Shown here: piece by piece, positions 53,432 to 62,711 of the stretch
How the letters are laid out: the number at the start of each line of letters is the position of its first letter
How positions within the stretch are numbered: position 1 is the stretch's first letter
Assembly (NCBI RefSeq): GCF_900112025.1
Contig: NZ_FOKL01000006.1
Location: 355,199-419,198 of the forward strand
DNA from: Janthinobacterium sp. 344
GTDB taxonomy: Bacteria; Pseudomonadota; Gammaproteobacteria; Burkholderiales; Burkholderiaceae_D
Reading direction: 5' to 3'
Length of the DNA: 64,000 nt
Position numbers and translations under genes: made by a program
The notes under the pieces: model-generated
Database searches by the model: none
Seen by the model: only the letters and a program-made list of their open reading frames with translations
Told to the model about the DNA's origin: nothing

Positions 53432-54352
53432 TCAGCCTGCGCGTTTCGCCGCGATGGCGTTGCCCGCGCGGCTGGAACCCTTGCGCCCCAGCTGCTGCGC
53501 AATGAACTGCCCCGCGTCGACCACCAGGTCCAGGTCGATGCCGGTGTCTATGCCCAGTCCCTGCATCATGTACAGCACGTCCTCGGTGGCCACGTTGCCG
53601 GTGGCGCCCTTGGCGTAGGGGCAGCCGCCCAGGCCCGACACGGACGAATGATAGATCGCGATGCCCGTTTCCAGGCTGGCATAGATGTTCGCCAGCGCCT
53701 GGCCGTAGGTGTCGTGGAAGTGGCCGGACAGGCCACCCACGTGGAAGGCCGCGATGGCGCGCTGCATCACCGCCTGCGTCTTTCTCGGCGTGGCCACGCC
53801 GATGGTGTCGGCGATGTCGATTTCATCGCAACCGAGGTCGCGCATGCGGCCCACCACGTCGGCCACGGCGTCGAGCGGCACGTCGCCCTGGTAGGGGCAG
53901 CCGAAGGCGCAGCTGATGCTGCCGCGCAGGCGCAGGCCGTGTTCCTTGGCCGCCTTCGCCACGCCTTCGAAGCGGGCGATCGATTCGGCGATGGAGCAGT
54001 TGATGTTCTTTTGTGAGAACGCCTCGGAGGCCGAACCGAAGATCACCACTTCATCGGCCTTCGCCGCCAGCGCCGCCTCGAAACCCTGCATGTTCGGCGT
54101 CAGCGCGGAATAAATCGTGCCGGGGCGGCGCGCGATCTTTGCCATCACCTCCGCGCTGGTGGCCATCTGCGGCACCCATTTCGGCGAGACGAACGACGCC
54201 GCCTCGATATTGGCGAAGCCCGCCTGCGTCAATCGGTCGACCAGCTCGATCTTGACGGCGGCGCTGATGGTTTCCTTCTCGTTTTGCAGGCCGTCGCGCG
54301 GTCCCACTTCGACGATCTTGACCTGCCTGGGCAAACTGGTAGTAGGGTTCAT
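53432..54352 (-). CDS. mvaB: Hydroxymethylglutaryl-CoA lyase
   Basis: A 306-residue TIM-barrel enzyme with VEVGPRDGLQNEK at the N-terminus (metal and substrate site), GHFHDTYGQALANI, and the HMG-CoA lyase signature SVSGLGGCPYAKGATGNVATED with the active-site Cys. It cleaves HMG-CoA to acetyl-CoA and acetoacetate, the last step of leucine degradation. The ATG at 54352 has AAGGA before it; it lies 1 bp downstream of the ghrA stop codon. Confidence 0.95.
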   Translation of the reverse strand: MNPTTSLPRQVKIVEVGPRDGLQNEKETISAAVKIELVDRLTQAGFANIEAASFVSPKWVPQMATSAEVMAKIARRPGTIYSALTPNMQGFEAALAAKADEVVIFGSASEAFSQKNINCSIAESIARFEGVAKAAKEHGLRLRGSISCAFGCPYQGDVPLDAVADVVGRMRDLGCDEIDIADTIGVATPRKTQAVMQRAIAAFHVGGLSGHFHDTYGQALANIYASLETGIAIYHSSVSGLGGCPYAKGATGNVATEDVLYMMQGLGIDTGIDLDLVVDAGQFIAQQLGRKGSSRAGNAIAAKRAG

Positions 54353-54353
54353 C

Positions 54354-55286
54354 TCAATATCCTTGCAAACGGTTGACGGTGCCGGCGACAAGCTCTCCGG
54401 CGTGCAGGCGGCGCATCTTGGCGGCGATCTGCGCCACGCTTTCGCGGCGCAGGGTGGCGGCCGAAATATGCGGCGTGATGGTGATGCGCGGTTCTTGCCA
54501 GAACGGGTGCTGCTGCGGCAGCGGCTCGTTGCGGAACACGTCCAGCGTCGCGCCGGCGATATGTCCGGAACGGATCAGGGTCAGCAGATCCGGCTCGGCC
54601 AGATGCGCGCCGCGCGCCACGTTGATGACGTAGGCGCCCGGCAGCAGCATCGACAGGCGCGCGCGGTCGAGCAGGTTGTGCGTGTCCGGCGTGAGCGGCA
54701 GCATGCACACCAGCACGCGCGTGCCGCGCAGGAAGGCTTCCAGCCCTTCCTCGCCCGCGAAGCACTGTACGCCATCGAGCTGCTTGCGGCTGCGGCTCCA
54801 GCCACGCAGGGGGAATTCGAACTGCGCCAGCGCGTCGAGCACGCGGGTACCCAGCACGCCCATGCCCAGCACGCCGACGGGAAAGTCCGCCTTGTCGTAC
54901 GCGGGCAGCGGCTGCCAGATGCCGGCGCGGCCCTGCGCCTCGTAGTCGTCGAAGCGGCGGAAGTGGCGCAGCACGGCGTGGCTCACATATTCGGCCATCT
55001 GCACGCCCATGCCCGCGTCATCGAGGCGCACCAGCGGCACGTGGGCGGGCAGCGCCTCGCCGAATTTCAGCAGCGCGTCGACGCCGGCGCCCGTGTTGAA
55101 GATGGCTTTCATAGTGGCCAGCTCCGGCAGCATGGCGGCGGGCGGCTGCCAGACGACGGCGTAGTCGCACGGCGGAGCCGCCTCGCCTTCGCGCCAGAAG
55201 TGGATGTCAGCTTCGGGCAGCACGTCGCGGAAGTCGCTGATCCACGCCGCTTCCTTGCCATCCGAACGTTGTAAAAGGATGCGCAT
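54354..55286 (-). CDS. ghrA: Glyoxylate/hydroxypyruvate reductase A-type 2-hydroxyacid dehydrogenase
   Basis: A 310-residue NAD(P)H-dependent dehydrogenase with the nucleotide motif VGVLGMGVLGTRVL, CMLPLTPDTHNLLD, INVARGAHLAEPDLL and the HPFWQEPRITITPHIS catalytic region (Arg, Glu, His). GhrA reduces glyoxylate and hydroxypyruvate. It is not a leucine-pathway enzyme, and its place between liuD and mvaB is shared by some relatives. It lies 11 bp after liuD in the transcription direction. Confidence 0.88.
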   Translation of the reverse strand: MRILLQRSDGKEAAWISDFRDVLPEADIHFWREGEAAPPCDYAVVWQPPAAMLPELATMKAIFNTGAGVDALLKFGEALPAHVPLVRLDDAGMGVQMAEYVSHAVLRHFRRFDDYEAQGRAGIWQPLPAYDKADFPVGVLGMGVLGTRVLDALAQFEFPLRGWSRSRKQLDGVQCFAGEEGLEAFLRGTRVLVCMLPLTPDTHNLLDRARLSMLLPGAYVINVARGAHLAEPDLLTLIRSGHIAGATLDVFRNEPLPQQHPFWQEPRITITPHISAATLRRESVAQIAAKMRRLHAGELVAGTVNRLQGY

Positions 55287-55297
55287 CGCCGCTGCCT

Positions 55298-57325
55298 TTA
55301 TGCGGCGGCCTTGAAGGCCAGCAGCGGCGCGCCGTCGGCCACCTGGTCGCCGACGGCATACAGCACGTCTTCCACCAGGCCGTCGTGCGGCGCGGCGATC
55401 GTGTGCTCCATCTTCATCGCTTCCATGATGACCAGCGGCTCGCCCTTCTTGACGTCCTGCCCCTTGTTGACCAGCACGGCGACGACCTTGCCCGGCATCG
55501 GCGCCGTCAGGCGGCCGCCTTCCGCTTCCGTTTCGCCCGCGTGGGCCATCGGGTCGCTGTAGTGCAGGGTGTAGTGCAAGCCGCCGGTAAATACGTGGAA
55601 CTGCTCGCCGTCGCGCAGCACCGTGCCGTGCACGGCACGCTCGCCCAGCTTGATGTGCAGCTCGTTGCCTGTGCGCGCCGTCAAGGTGAGGGGCTGGCCG
55701 TTGAACAGCCAGCCATCGGTCTTGTAGGCGATGCGCGCGGCATAGGCCTTGCTGTCGCCAGCCTGCGTAAATTCATCGGCAAACGCCAGGCTGCGGCCCA
55801 GGGTGCTGTTCAAGCGCCAGCCCAGGGCATTGCCCCACGGGTCGGCGCGGTTGGCCGACTGCGCCTCGGCGGCCGTTTTTTCTTCCAGCAGCAGGGCGAC
55901 GGACGCCAGCGCCAGGGCCGTGTCGGGCGCCGCCTGCAGGACGGGAAACAGCGACGCCTGATTGCGCTCGATGAGGCCCGTATCGAGATCGGCAGAGCTG
56001 AATGCCTGGCCTTCGACCAGGCGCTTCAAAAAGGCGATATTGCTGGCCAGGCCCACGATCTGGTACTCGGCCAGCGCCTGCGCCATGCGCGCCAGCGCCT
56101 CGCGGCGGTCCGCGCCCCAGACGATCAGCTTGGCGATCATCGGGTCGTAGAACGGCGAGATGGCGTCGCCTTCGCGCACGCCCGAATCGATGCGCACGGA
56201 CGCCGGCACCACCGTGCCGCCCAGCTCGAACGTCACGGCCGAAGGCGATTGCATGTGGCGCACGGTGCCGATCGACGGCAGGAAGCCCTTTTCAGGATTT
56301 TCCGCGTAGATGCGCGCCTCGATGGCGTGGCCGTGGATCGTCAATTCGCTCTGTTTTTTCGGCAGCGGCTCGCCAAAGGCGACGCGCAACTGCCATTCCA
56401 CCAGGTCGGTGCCGGTGATCATTTCCGTCACCGGATGCTCCACTTGCAGGCGCGTGTTCATTTCCATGAAGTAGAACGAGCCATCCTGGTTGGCGATGAA
56501 TTCCACCGTGCCCGCGCCCACGTAGCCGACGGCCTTGGCGGCGGCGACGGCCGCCTCGCCCATGGCCGCGCGGCGCTCCGCCGGCATGCCCGGCGCCGGC
56601 GCCTCTTCCAGCACCTTCTGGTGGCGGCGCTGCACCGAGCAGTCGCGCTCGAACAGGTAGATGCAGTTGCCGAGCGTGTCGGCGAACACCTGGATTTCGA
56701 TATGGCGCGGACGCGACAGGTATTTTTCGGCCAGCACCTTGTCGTCGCCGAAAGAGCTGATCGCCTCGCGCTTGCACGAGGCCAGCGCGGCCTTGAAATC
56801 ATCGGAATGCTCGATGACGCGCATGCCCTTGCCGCCGCCGCCGGCCGAAGCCTTCAGCAGCACGGGATAGCCGATCTTGTCGGCCTGGCCGTGCAGGAAG
56901 TCCGCATCCTGTTCCTCGCCGTGGTAGCCGGGCACCAGCGGCACGTTCGCCTTTTCCATCAGCGACTTGGCGGCCGATTTGGAGCCCATGGCGCGCATGG
57001 CGGACGCCGGCGGGCCGATGAAGACCAGGCCCGCCGCGTGGCAGGCGTCGGCAAAGTCGGCGTTTTCGGACAAAAAGCCGTAGCCGGGGTGGATCGCCTG
57101 CGCGCCAGTGGCCAGCGCCACGGCGATGATCTTGTCGCCGCACAGATAGCTTTCCTTGGCCGGCGCGGGGCCGATCAGCACGGCTTCGTCGCACACGGCG
57201 ACGTGCTTGGCGTTGGCGTCCGCCTCCGAGTACACGGCGACGGTCTGGATGCCCATGCGGCGCGCGGTAGCGGCGACACGGCAAGCGATTTCGCCGCGGT
57301 TGGCGATCAGGATTTTAGTGAACAT
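55298..57325 (-). CDS. liuD: Methylcrotonoyl-CoA carboxylase, alpha (biotin carboxylase/BCCP) subunit
   Basis: A 675-residue protein: biotin carboxylase (about 1-450; ILIANRGEIACRV, GGGGKGMRV ATP-grasp loop, HIEIQVFAD, EMNTRLQVEHPVTE) and a C-terminal biotinyl domain with EAMKMEH (the Lys receives biotin). The neighbours liuB, liuC and mvaB make methylcrotonoyl-CoA carboxylase the best call over acetyl- or propionyl-CoA carboxylase. It carries out the biotin-dependent step of leucine breakdown. The bio genes lie directly upstream, separated by a 153-bp spacer with two dispersed palindromes. Confidence 0.92.
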   Translation of the reverse strand: MFTKILIANRGEIACRVAATARRMGIQTVAVYSEADANAKHVAVCDEAVLIGPAPAKESYLCGDKIIAVALATGAQAIHPGYGFLSENADFADACHAAGLVFIGPPASAMRAMGSKSAAKSLMEKANVPLVPGYHGEEQDADFLHGQADKIGYPVLLKASAGGGGKGMRVIEHSDDFKAALASCKREAISSFGDDKVLAEKYLSRPRHIEIQVFADTLGNCIYLFERDCSVQRRHQKVLEEAPAPGMPAERRAAMGEAAVAAAKAVGYVGAGTVEFIANQDGSFYFMEMNTRLQVEHPVTEMITGTDLVEWQLRVAFGEPLPKKQSELTIHGHAIEARIYAENPEKGFLPSIGTVRHMQSPSAVTFELGGTVVPASVRIDSGVREGDAISPFYDPMIAKLIVWGADRREALARMAQALAEYQIVGLASNIAFLKRLVEGQAFSSADLDTGLIERNQASLFPVLQAAPDTALALASVALLLEEKTAAEAQSANRADPWGNALGWRLNSTLGRSLAFADEFTQAGDSKAYAARIAYKTDGWLFNGQPLTLTARTGNELHIKLGERAVHGTVLRDGEQFHVFTGGLHYTLHYSDPMAHAGETEAEGGRLTAPMPGKVVAVLVNKGQDVKKGEPLVIMEAMKMEHTIAAPHDGLVEDVLYAVGDQVADGAPLLAFKAAA

Positions 57326-57367
57326 GGTCTCTCTCTTTGCAGCTCGTGGCTGGAAGTTTTTTATTGT

Positions 57368-57394
57368 GGGGTCTGACCCTTTGGGTCAGACCCC
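57368..57394. repeat. Dispersed palindromic repeat, copy 6
   Basis: GGGGTCTGACCC-TTT-GGGTCAGACCCC in the bioB-liuD spacer. On the reverse strand it is preceded by AACCCAACG. It is inverted relative to copy 7, 43 bp away. Confidence 0.82.
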
Positions 57395-57437
57395 GGCAGG
57401 ACAGACGTTGGGTTCTTGTTTAACCCAAAAGCAAGAG

Positions 57438-57468
57438 CCGGGGTCAGACCCGGCGGGTCTGACCCCGG
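57438..57468. repeat. Dispersed palindromic repeat, copy 7
   Basis: CCGGGGTCAGACCC-GGC-GGGTCTGACCCCGG, a perfect palindrome, preceded by AACCCAAAAGCAAGAG. It starts 11 bp past the bioB stop codon inside the operon, where it could lower readthrough from bioB to liuD. Confidence 0.85.
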
Positions 57469-57478
57469 TTGGCTTCGA

Positions 57479-58525
57479 TCAGCAGCCGCACTTCTCTTTC
57501 TGCACCGAGTCCAGCATGGCGCCGCGCGTCTGCAGGCCCAGTTTGTTCAACAGGACGCGGTCGTCTTCCGCTTCCGGGTTGTCGGTGGTGAGCAGCTTGT
57601 CGCCGTAGAAGATGGAGTTGGCGCCGGCCAGGAAGCACATGGCTTGCACGGCTTCGCCCATCTGGCGGCGGCCGGCCGACAGACGCACGCGCGCCTTCGG
57701 CATGGTGATGCGGGCCACCGCGATCGTGCGCACGAATTCGAACGGGTCCAGCGCTTCCAGGCCAAACAGGGGCGTGCCCTCCACCTGTACCAGGTGATTG
57801 ACGGGCACCGATTCCGGGTACGGATTCAAATTGGCCAGCTGGGCGATCAGGCCTGCGCGCTGCAATCGCGTCTCGCCCATGCCGACGATGCCGCCGCAGC
57901 ACACTTTCAAGCCCGCTTCGCGCACGCGGCCCAGCGTATCGAGGCGGTCCTGGTATTCGCGCGTGGAGATGACGTTGTCATAGAACTCGGGCGCCGTGTC
58001 CAGGTTGTGGTTGTAGAAGTCGAGGCCCGCGTTCTTCAGGCGGTCCGCTTGTCCCTCTTCCAGCATGCCCAGGGTGGCGCAGGTTTCCAGGCCCAGCGCT
58101 TTCACTTTGCTGACCATTTCTTCGACTTTGTCCATGTCGCGGTCCTTCGGGCCGCGCCAGGCGGCGCCCATGCAGAAGCGCGTGGCGCCGTTGGCTTTCG
58201 CCTGGCGCGCCGCGTCGAGCACCGTGTCGATGTCGAGGATTTTTTTCGCTTCCACGCCCGTGTCGTAGCGGGCCGCCTGCGGGCAGTAGCCGCAGTCTTC
58301 CTCGCAGCCGCCCGTCTTGATCGACAACAGGGTCGCCAGTTCCACGTCGCCGTCGGGGAAGTTGATGCGGTGCGTTTGCTGGGCCTTGAACATCAGGTCA
58401 TTGAAAGGCAGGTCGAACAGGGCCAGCACATCATCGATGGGCCAGGTGGCCGCTTCCGGCAGGGTGATGCGCGCCGCCGGGCGGTGCAGTTCGACGGTTT
58501 TTGCTGCTTCTTGGACTACAGACAT
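57479..58525 (-). CDS. bioB: Biotin synthase
   Basis: A 348-residue radical-SAM enzyme with the BioB motif [16 protein letters not shown] (Cys-x3-Cys-x2-Cys), [25 protein letters not shown] and [12 protein letters not shown]. It inserts sulfur into dethiobiotin. AAGGAA precedes the ATG. It is the last of the four bio genes, 32 bp after bioD. Confidence 0.97.
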   Translation of the reverse strand: MSVVQEAAKTVELHRPAARITLPEAATWPIDDVLALFDLPFNDLMFKAQQTHRINFPDGDVELATLLSIKTGGCEEDCGYCPQAARYDTGVEAKKILDIDTVLDAARQAKANGATRFCMGAAWRGPKDRDMDKVEEMVSKVKALGLETCATLGMLEEGQADRLKNAGLDFYNHNLDTAPEFYDNVISTREYQDRLDTLGRVREAGLKVCCGGIVGMGETRLQRAGLIAQLANLNPYPESVPVNHLVQVEGTPLFGLEALDPFEFVRTIAVARITMPKARVRLSAGRRQMGEAVQAMCFLAGANSIFYGDKLLTTDNPEAEDDRVLLNKLGLQTRGAMLDSVQKEKCGC

Positions 58526-58557
58526 GGTGATTCCTTCGCTTCTATTTTGAATACGTT

Positions 58558-59349
58558 TTAAGTGTTGGGGTGCTGCGCCGGCCAGTTGGGCAAGCCGGTG
58601 AAATCGAGATACGCCGCCGCCGCTTGCGCGCTGGGTTGCGCCAGGCGCGGTACCCTGCCCAGCAGCGGCGCCGGGATGCGCTCGATCAGCGCATCGATAT
58701 TTTCGTCGAGGAAGCGCATTTCCACTTCCAGGGTGTTGGCGACCCAGCCGATCACCGTCAGGCCGCGCGCTTCGATGGCTTCCACCGTCAGCAAGGCCTG
58801 GCTGATGCAGCCCAAACGCATGCCGACCACGAGGATCACGGGCAGATCGAGCTGCTGCGCCAGGTCGGCCGAATCGAAGCCGGGCGACAGCGGCACGCGG
58901 AAGCCGCCCACGCCTTCGACCACGACGGCGTCCGAGGCGGCGGCGATTTCCAGGTAGGCGGCCAGGATCGGCACCGATTCGATGCTCACGCCTTCGAGCG
59001 CGGCGGCGATGTGCGGCGCCGCCGCTTCCTTGAGCATGTAGGGCGTGGTGATATTGCGCAGCATGCTGACGTTGCCGGCGGCGATCAGGCTGTCGGCGTC
59101 TTCATTATGCAGTTCGCCGTCGCGCATCTCGGCACCGGCGGCCACCGGCTTCATGCCGCAGGCGCGCACGCCGCGCGCCACCAGCGCGTGCAGCAGGGCC
59201 GACGAGGTCAGGGTCTTGCCGATTTCCGTGTCGGTGCCGGTGACGAAACAGGCAAAGCGCGATGGCAGGCCGGTGGCGGCTGGCGCCGGCTGCACGGCCG
59301 GCGCCAGGTCCGCCAGCACTTCCGCCACGATAGGGTCATCAAGGCTCAT
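58558..59349 (-). CDS. bioD: Dethiobiotin synthetase
   Basis: A 263-residue P-loop enzyme with the BioD opening [27 protein letters not shown] and [17 protein letters not shown]. It closes the ureido ring with ATP and CO2. An extra N-terminal segment of about 30 residues precedes the usual start. The gene overlaps bioF by 11 bp. AGGACTCGCC precedes the ATG. Confidence 0.94.
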   Translation of the reverse strand: MSLDDPIVAEVLADLAPAVQPAPAATGLPSRFACFVTGTDTEIGKTLTSSALLHALVARGVRACGMKPVAAGAEMRDGELHNEDADSLIAAGNVSMLRNITTPYMLKEAAAPHIAAALEGVSIESVPILAAYLEIAAASDAVVVEGVGGFRVPLSPGFDSADLAQQLDLPVILVVGMRLGCISQALLTVEAIEARGLTVIGWVANTLEVEMRFLDENIDALIERIPAPLLGRVPRLAQPSAQAAAAYLDFTGLPNWPAQHPNT

Positions 59350-60535
59350 GGCGAGTCCTTTCCAGGGTGTTGAGTGCGTTGATCAAGTGCGCCACTTCCT
59401 GCGCCGTGTGGCCGGCCGACAGGGTCACGCGCAGGCGCGCCGTGCCGACGGGGACGGTGGGCGGGCGGATCGCGCCGACCCACAGGCCTTGCTGGTACAG
59501 GGTGGCGGCGATGTCCAGCATGTCCGCATTCTCGCCGATGATGACGGGCTGGATGGCGGAGAGCGACGGCAAGGCTTGCCAGCGCCGCAGCTGCAGGCCC
59601 TCGTTCCATTGCGCCACCAGCGCCGCCAGGTGGGCGCGGCGCTGCCGGCCTTCCTCGCCGGCGATGATGTCCAGGCTGGCCAGCAGCGCATGCGCCAGCG
59701 CGGGCGCGGCCGCCGTGGTGAAGATGTAGGGGCGCGCCTTCTGGATCAGGGTTTCGATCACGGCGTCGTGCGCGCAAACAAAGGCGCCGCCCACGCCGGC
59801 CGATTTTCCCAATGTGCCCACATACACGAGGTAGGGCGAATGCAGCTTGAAGTGCTCCAGCGCGCCGCGGCCGTTGTCGCCCAGCGCGCCGAAGCCGTGC
59901 GCATCGTCGACCACCAGCCAGGCGCCGTACTGCTCGCACAGGGCCAGCAGCGCGGGCAGCGGCGCCAGGTCGCCATCCATGCTGAAGACGCTGTCGGTGA
60001 CGACGATTTTCGTCTTGGCTTTGCTGGCCGCCAGCAGGGCCGCGAGCGCATCGAGGTCGGCGTGCGGATACACGCGCGTCTTCACGCGGGCCAGGCGCGT
60101 GCCGTCGATCAGCGAAGCGTGGTTCAGCGCTTCCGAGAAGATCTCGGCGTCCGCGTCGCCCGCCGACAAGGCCGTCAGCACAGCCAGATTAGCCATGTAG
60201 CCGGTGCAGAAATACAGGGCGCGCGCCTGTTCCAGGTTGGCGCCGACAAACGCGGCCAGGCGTTCTTCCAGCTGCGCGTGGGCGCGGCTATGGCCGCTGA
60301 TCAGGTGCGAAGCGCCGCTGCCGGCGCCATACAGGTCGGCGCCCTCTTGCAGCGCGGCGACGATGCGCGGATGCGACGCCAGGCCCAGGTAGTCGTTGCT
60401 GCAGAAGGCCAGCATGTCGCGTCCATCGACCGTCAGGCGCGGCGCGCACGGCGTGTCGACGGTGCGGCGGCGGCGCATCAGGCGGCGCTCTTCCAGCCCC
60501 TGCAACTGCTGCTTCAAGCGCGTGAGCAGTTCCAT
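59339..60535 (-). CDS. bioF: 8-amino-7-oxononanoate synthase
   Basis: A 398-residue PLP enzyme of the alpha-oxoamine synthase family: [42 protein letters not shown] and [12 protein letters not shown] with the PLP-binding Lys in LGKS. It condenses pimeloyl-ACP/CoA with alanine. It follows bioA after 1 bp and overlaps bioD. Confidence 0.96.
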   Translation of the reverse strand: MELLTRLKQQLQGLEERRLMRRRRTVDTPCAPRLTVDGRDMLAFCSNDYLGLASHPRIVAALQEGADLYGAGSGASHLISGHSRAHAQLEERLAAFVGANLEQARALYFCTGYMANLAVLTALSAGDADAEIFSEALNHASLIDGTRLARVKTRVYPHADLDALAALLAASKAKTKIVVTDSVFSMDGDLAPLPALLALCEQYGAWLVVDDAHGFGALGDNGRGALEHFKLHSPYLVYVGTLGKSAGVGGAFVCAHDAVIETLIQKARPYIFTTAAAPALAHALLASLDIIAGEEGRQRRAHLAALVAQWNEGLQLRRWQALPSLSAIQPVIIGENADMLDIAATLYQQGLWVGAIRPPTVPVGTARLRVTLSAGHTAQEVAHLINALNTLERTRHEP

Positions 60536-60536
60536 C

Positions 60537-61865
60537 TCAGGCTCCCATCACGCTGTTGAAGACGGCCAGCGTTTGCTGGCCCAGGCCCGCGATTTCGGCG
60601 TCGTCGAGGATGTACGGCGGCATCAGGTAGACGGTGGAACCGATGGGGCGCATCAGCAGTTCGTGTTCCAGCGCCGTGCTGAAGAAGCGGCGCGAAAAAT
60701 CGGGCGCCGCGTCCACCGCATCGAAGGCCCAGATCATGCCCTGCTGGCGGAAGTGTTTTACGCGCTCGTGCTGCGCCAGCGGCGCCAGCGCGCGCGTGAT
60801 CTTGGCGGCGCGTTCGCGGTTGGCCGCCAGCACGTCGTCTTCCTCGAAAATCGACAGGGTCGCCAGCGCCGCGCGGCAGGCCAGCGGGTTGCCCGTGTAC
60901 GAGTGCGAATGCAAGAAGCCGCGGCGCACGTCGGTGCTGTAGAAGGCCTGATAAATATCTTCGCGCGTCATCACCAGGGACAGGGGCAAATAGCCGCCGC
61001 TGATGCCCTTGGACAGACAGACGAAGTCGGGCCAGATGCCGGCCTGCTCGCACGCGAAGAAGGTGCCCGTGCGCCCGCAGCCGACGGCGATTTCGTCCAG
61101 GATCAAATGGACCTGATAGCGGTCGCACAGGGCGCGCACCAGTGACAGGTACAGCGGGTCGTGCATGGCCATGCCGGTGGCGCACTGCACCAGCGGCTCG
61201 ATGATGATGGCGGCGATCTTGTCGGCCTTCTGCTGGAACAGCTGTTCCACTTCAAAGGCCGCGCGGCGCGCCACGTCTTCGGCGGACTCGCCCTCGGCCG
61301 CCTGGCGGAAGTCGGGCGACATCACCGTCTGCGTGGCACGCAGCAGGGGGCCGTAGGCGTCCTTGAACAGGGCCACGTCCGTGACGGCCAGCGCACCGAT
61401 GGTTTCGCCGTGGTAGCTGCCCTTCAGGCACACGAATTCCTGTTTCTCGCTCTTGCCGCTGTTGCGCCACGCATGAAAACTCATTTTCAGGGCGATTTCC
61501 ACGGCCGACGCGCCATCGGAGGCGTAAAAGCTGTGGCCAAGCACACCGCCCGTCAAGGCGGAGAGCTTTTCCGACAGCTCGATCACCGGTTCATGCGTGA
61601 AACCGGCCAGCATGGCGTGTTCCAGCCGGTCCAATTGATCCTTGAGTTCCGCATTGATGCGCGGATTCGCATGGCCGAACAGGTTCACCCACCAGGAGCT
61701 GATGGCGTCCAGGTAGCGTCGGCCTTCGTGGTCGTACAGCCAGGCGCCGCGGCCATGGCTGACGGGGATGAGGGGAACCGTCTCGTGGTGCTGCATTTGC
61801 GTGCACGGATGCCACACGCTGCGCAGACTGCGTTCGACCCAGCCCGATTGTTTTTCTGCTTTCAA
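60537..61865 (-). CDS. bioA: Adenosylmethionine-8-amino-7-oxononanoate aminotransferase
   Basis: A 442-residue fold-I aminotransferase with [12 protein letters not shown], the [15 protein letters not shown] substrate region, [30 protein letters not shown] and the PLP Lys in [14 protein letters not shown]. It uses S-adenosylmethionine as amino donor. The start is TTG at 61865 with GGAG 5 bp before it; no ATG nearby is in frame. It heads the bio block and lies 45 bp after liuC. Confidence 0.95.
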   Translation of the reverse strand: MKAEKQSGWVERSLRSVWHPCTQMQHHETVPLIPVSHGRGAWLYDHEGRRYLDAISSWWVNLFGHANPRINAELKDQLDRLEHAMLAGFTHEPVIELSEKLSALTGGVLGHSFYASDGASAVEIALKMSFHAWRNSGKSEKQEFVCLKGSYHGETIGALAVTDVALFKDAYGPLLRATQTVMSPDFRQAAEGESAEDVARRAAFEVEQLFQQKADKIAAIIIEPLVQCATGMAMHDPLYLSLVRALCDRYQVHLILDEIAVGCGRTGTFFACEQAGIWPDFVCLSKGISGGYLPLSLVMTREDIYQAFYSTDVRRGFLHSHSYTGNPLACRAALATLSIFEEDDVLAANRERAAKITRALAPLAQHERVKHFRQQGMIWAFDAVDAAPDFSRRFFSTALEHELLMRPIGSTVYLMPPYILDDAEIAGLGQQTLAVFNSVMGA

Positions 61866-61910
61866 AACTGCTCCAATGATTTTCTTAATCCATGCGCTTT
61901 GGACTATTAA

Positions 61911-62699
61911 CTAGCCCATGAGCCAAGCCGGCTTGCGCTTCTCGAGGAAGGATTGCACGCCTTCGCGTCCCTGCTCCGAGGCGCGGATCTGCGCGATGCG
62001 CTCGGCCGTGTCGGCCAGCAGCGCGTCGTCGACCGGCCGGCCGGCGATCTCGCGCACCAGCGTTTTCGCCTGCGCCACGGCGTGCGGGCTGTTGCCCGTC
62101 AGCGCCTTCAGCACATCAAAGGTTTTCGCGTCCAGCGCGCTTGCCTCGACTACCTCGTGGGCAAAGCCGATGCGCAGCGCTTCCTGTGCGGAGAAGCGCT
62201 CGGCGGTCAGGAAATAGCGGCGCGCCGCGTTTTCGCCCATGGCCTTGATGACATACGGTGAAATAGTGGCCGGGATCAGTCCCAGCCGCACTTCGCTCAG
62301 GCAGAAATGCACGTCTTCCGCAGCCAGAATGATATCGCATGCGGCGACGAGGCCCATGCCGCCCGCATAGCAGTCGCCCTGGATCTTCGCCACCACGGGT
62401 TTCGGACACAGGTAAATCGTGCGCAGCATCTGCGCCAGCTGCAGCGCGTCGGCCTGGTTTTCGGCATGCGTGTAGCCGGCCATCTTCTTCATCCAGTTCA
62501 GGTCCGCACCGGCGCAAAAGGCCGCGCCGTTCGCCGCCAGCACGATGGCGCGCACCATGTCGCTGCGGCCCAGGCCTTCGAAGGCGCGCGCCAGTTCGGC
62601 GATCGTCGTCTCGTTGAAGGCATTGCGCACGTCGGGGCGGTTCAGGGTCACGGTGGCGACATTGCCCTCGATGACCAGCTTTAAGGTTTCAAATTCCAT
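61911..62699 (-). CDS. liuC: Methylglutaconyl-CoA hydratase (enoyl-CoA hydratase family)
   Basis: A 262-residue crotonase-fold protein with the oxyanion-hole segments AAFCAGADLNWMKKM and IQGDCYAGGMGLVAACD. The ADLNWMKKM pattern, and a position between liuB and the bio genes, favour methylglutaconyl-CoA hydratase (LiuC/AtuE type). It makes HMG-CoA for the lyase encoded further down. It follows liuB after 12 bp. Confidence 0.9.
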   Translation of the reverse strand: MEFETLKLVIEGNVATVTLNRPDVRNAFNETTIAELARAFEGLGRSDMVRAIVLAANGAAFCAGADLNWMKKMAGYTHAENQADALQLAQMLRTIYLCPKPVVAKIQGDCYAGGMGLVAACDIILAAEDVHFCLSEVRLGLIPATISPYVIKAMGENAARRYFLTAERFSAQEALRIGFAHEVVEASALDAKTFDVLKALTGNSPHAVAQAKTLVREIAGRPVDDALLADTAERIAQIRASEQGREGVQSFLEKRKPAWLMG

Positions 62700-62711
62700 G
62701 CTTTTCCCCCT

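Noticed and set aside
55385..57376. A 663-codon frame opposite liuD
   Set aside because: Same reason: low-complexity translation, no motif, while the minus strand is a clear biotin carboxylase.
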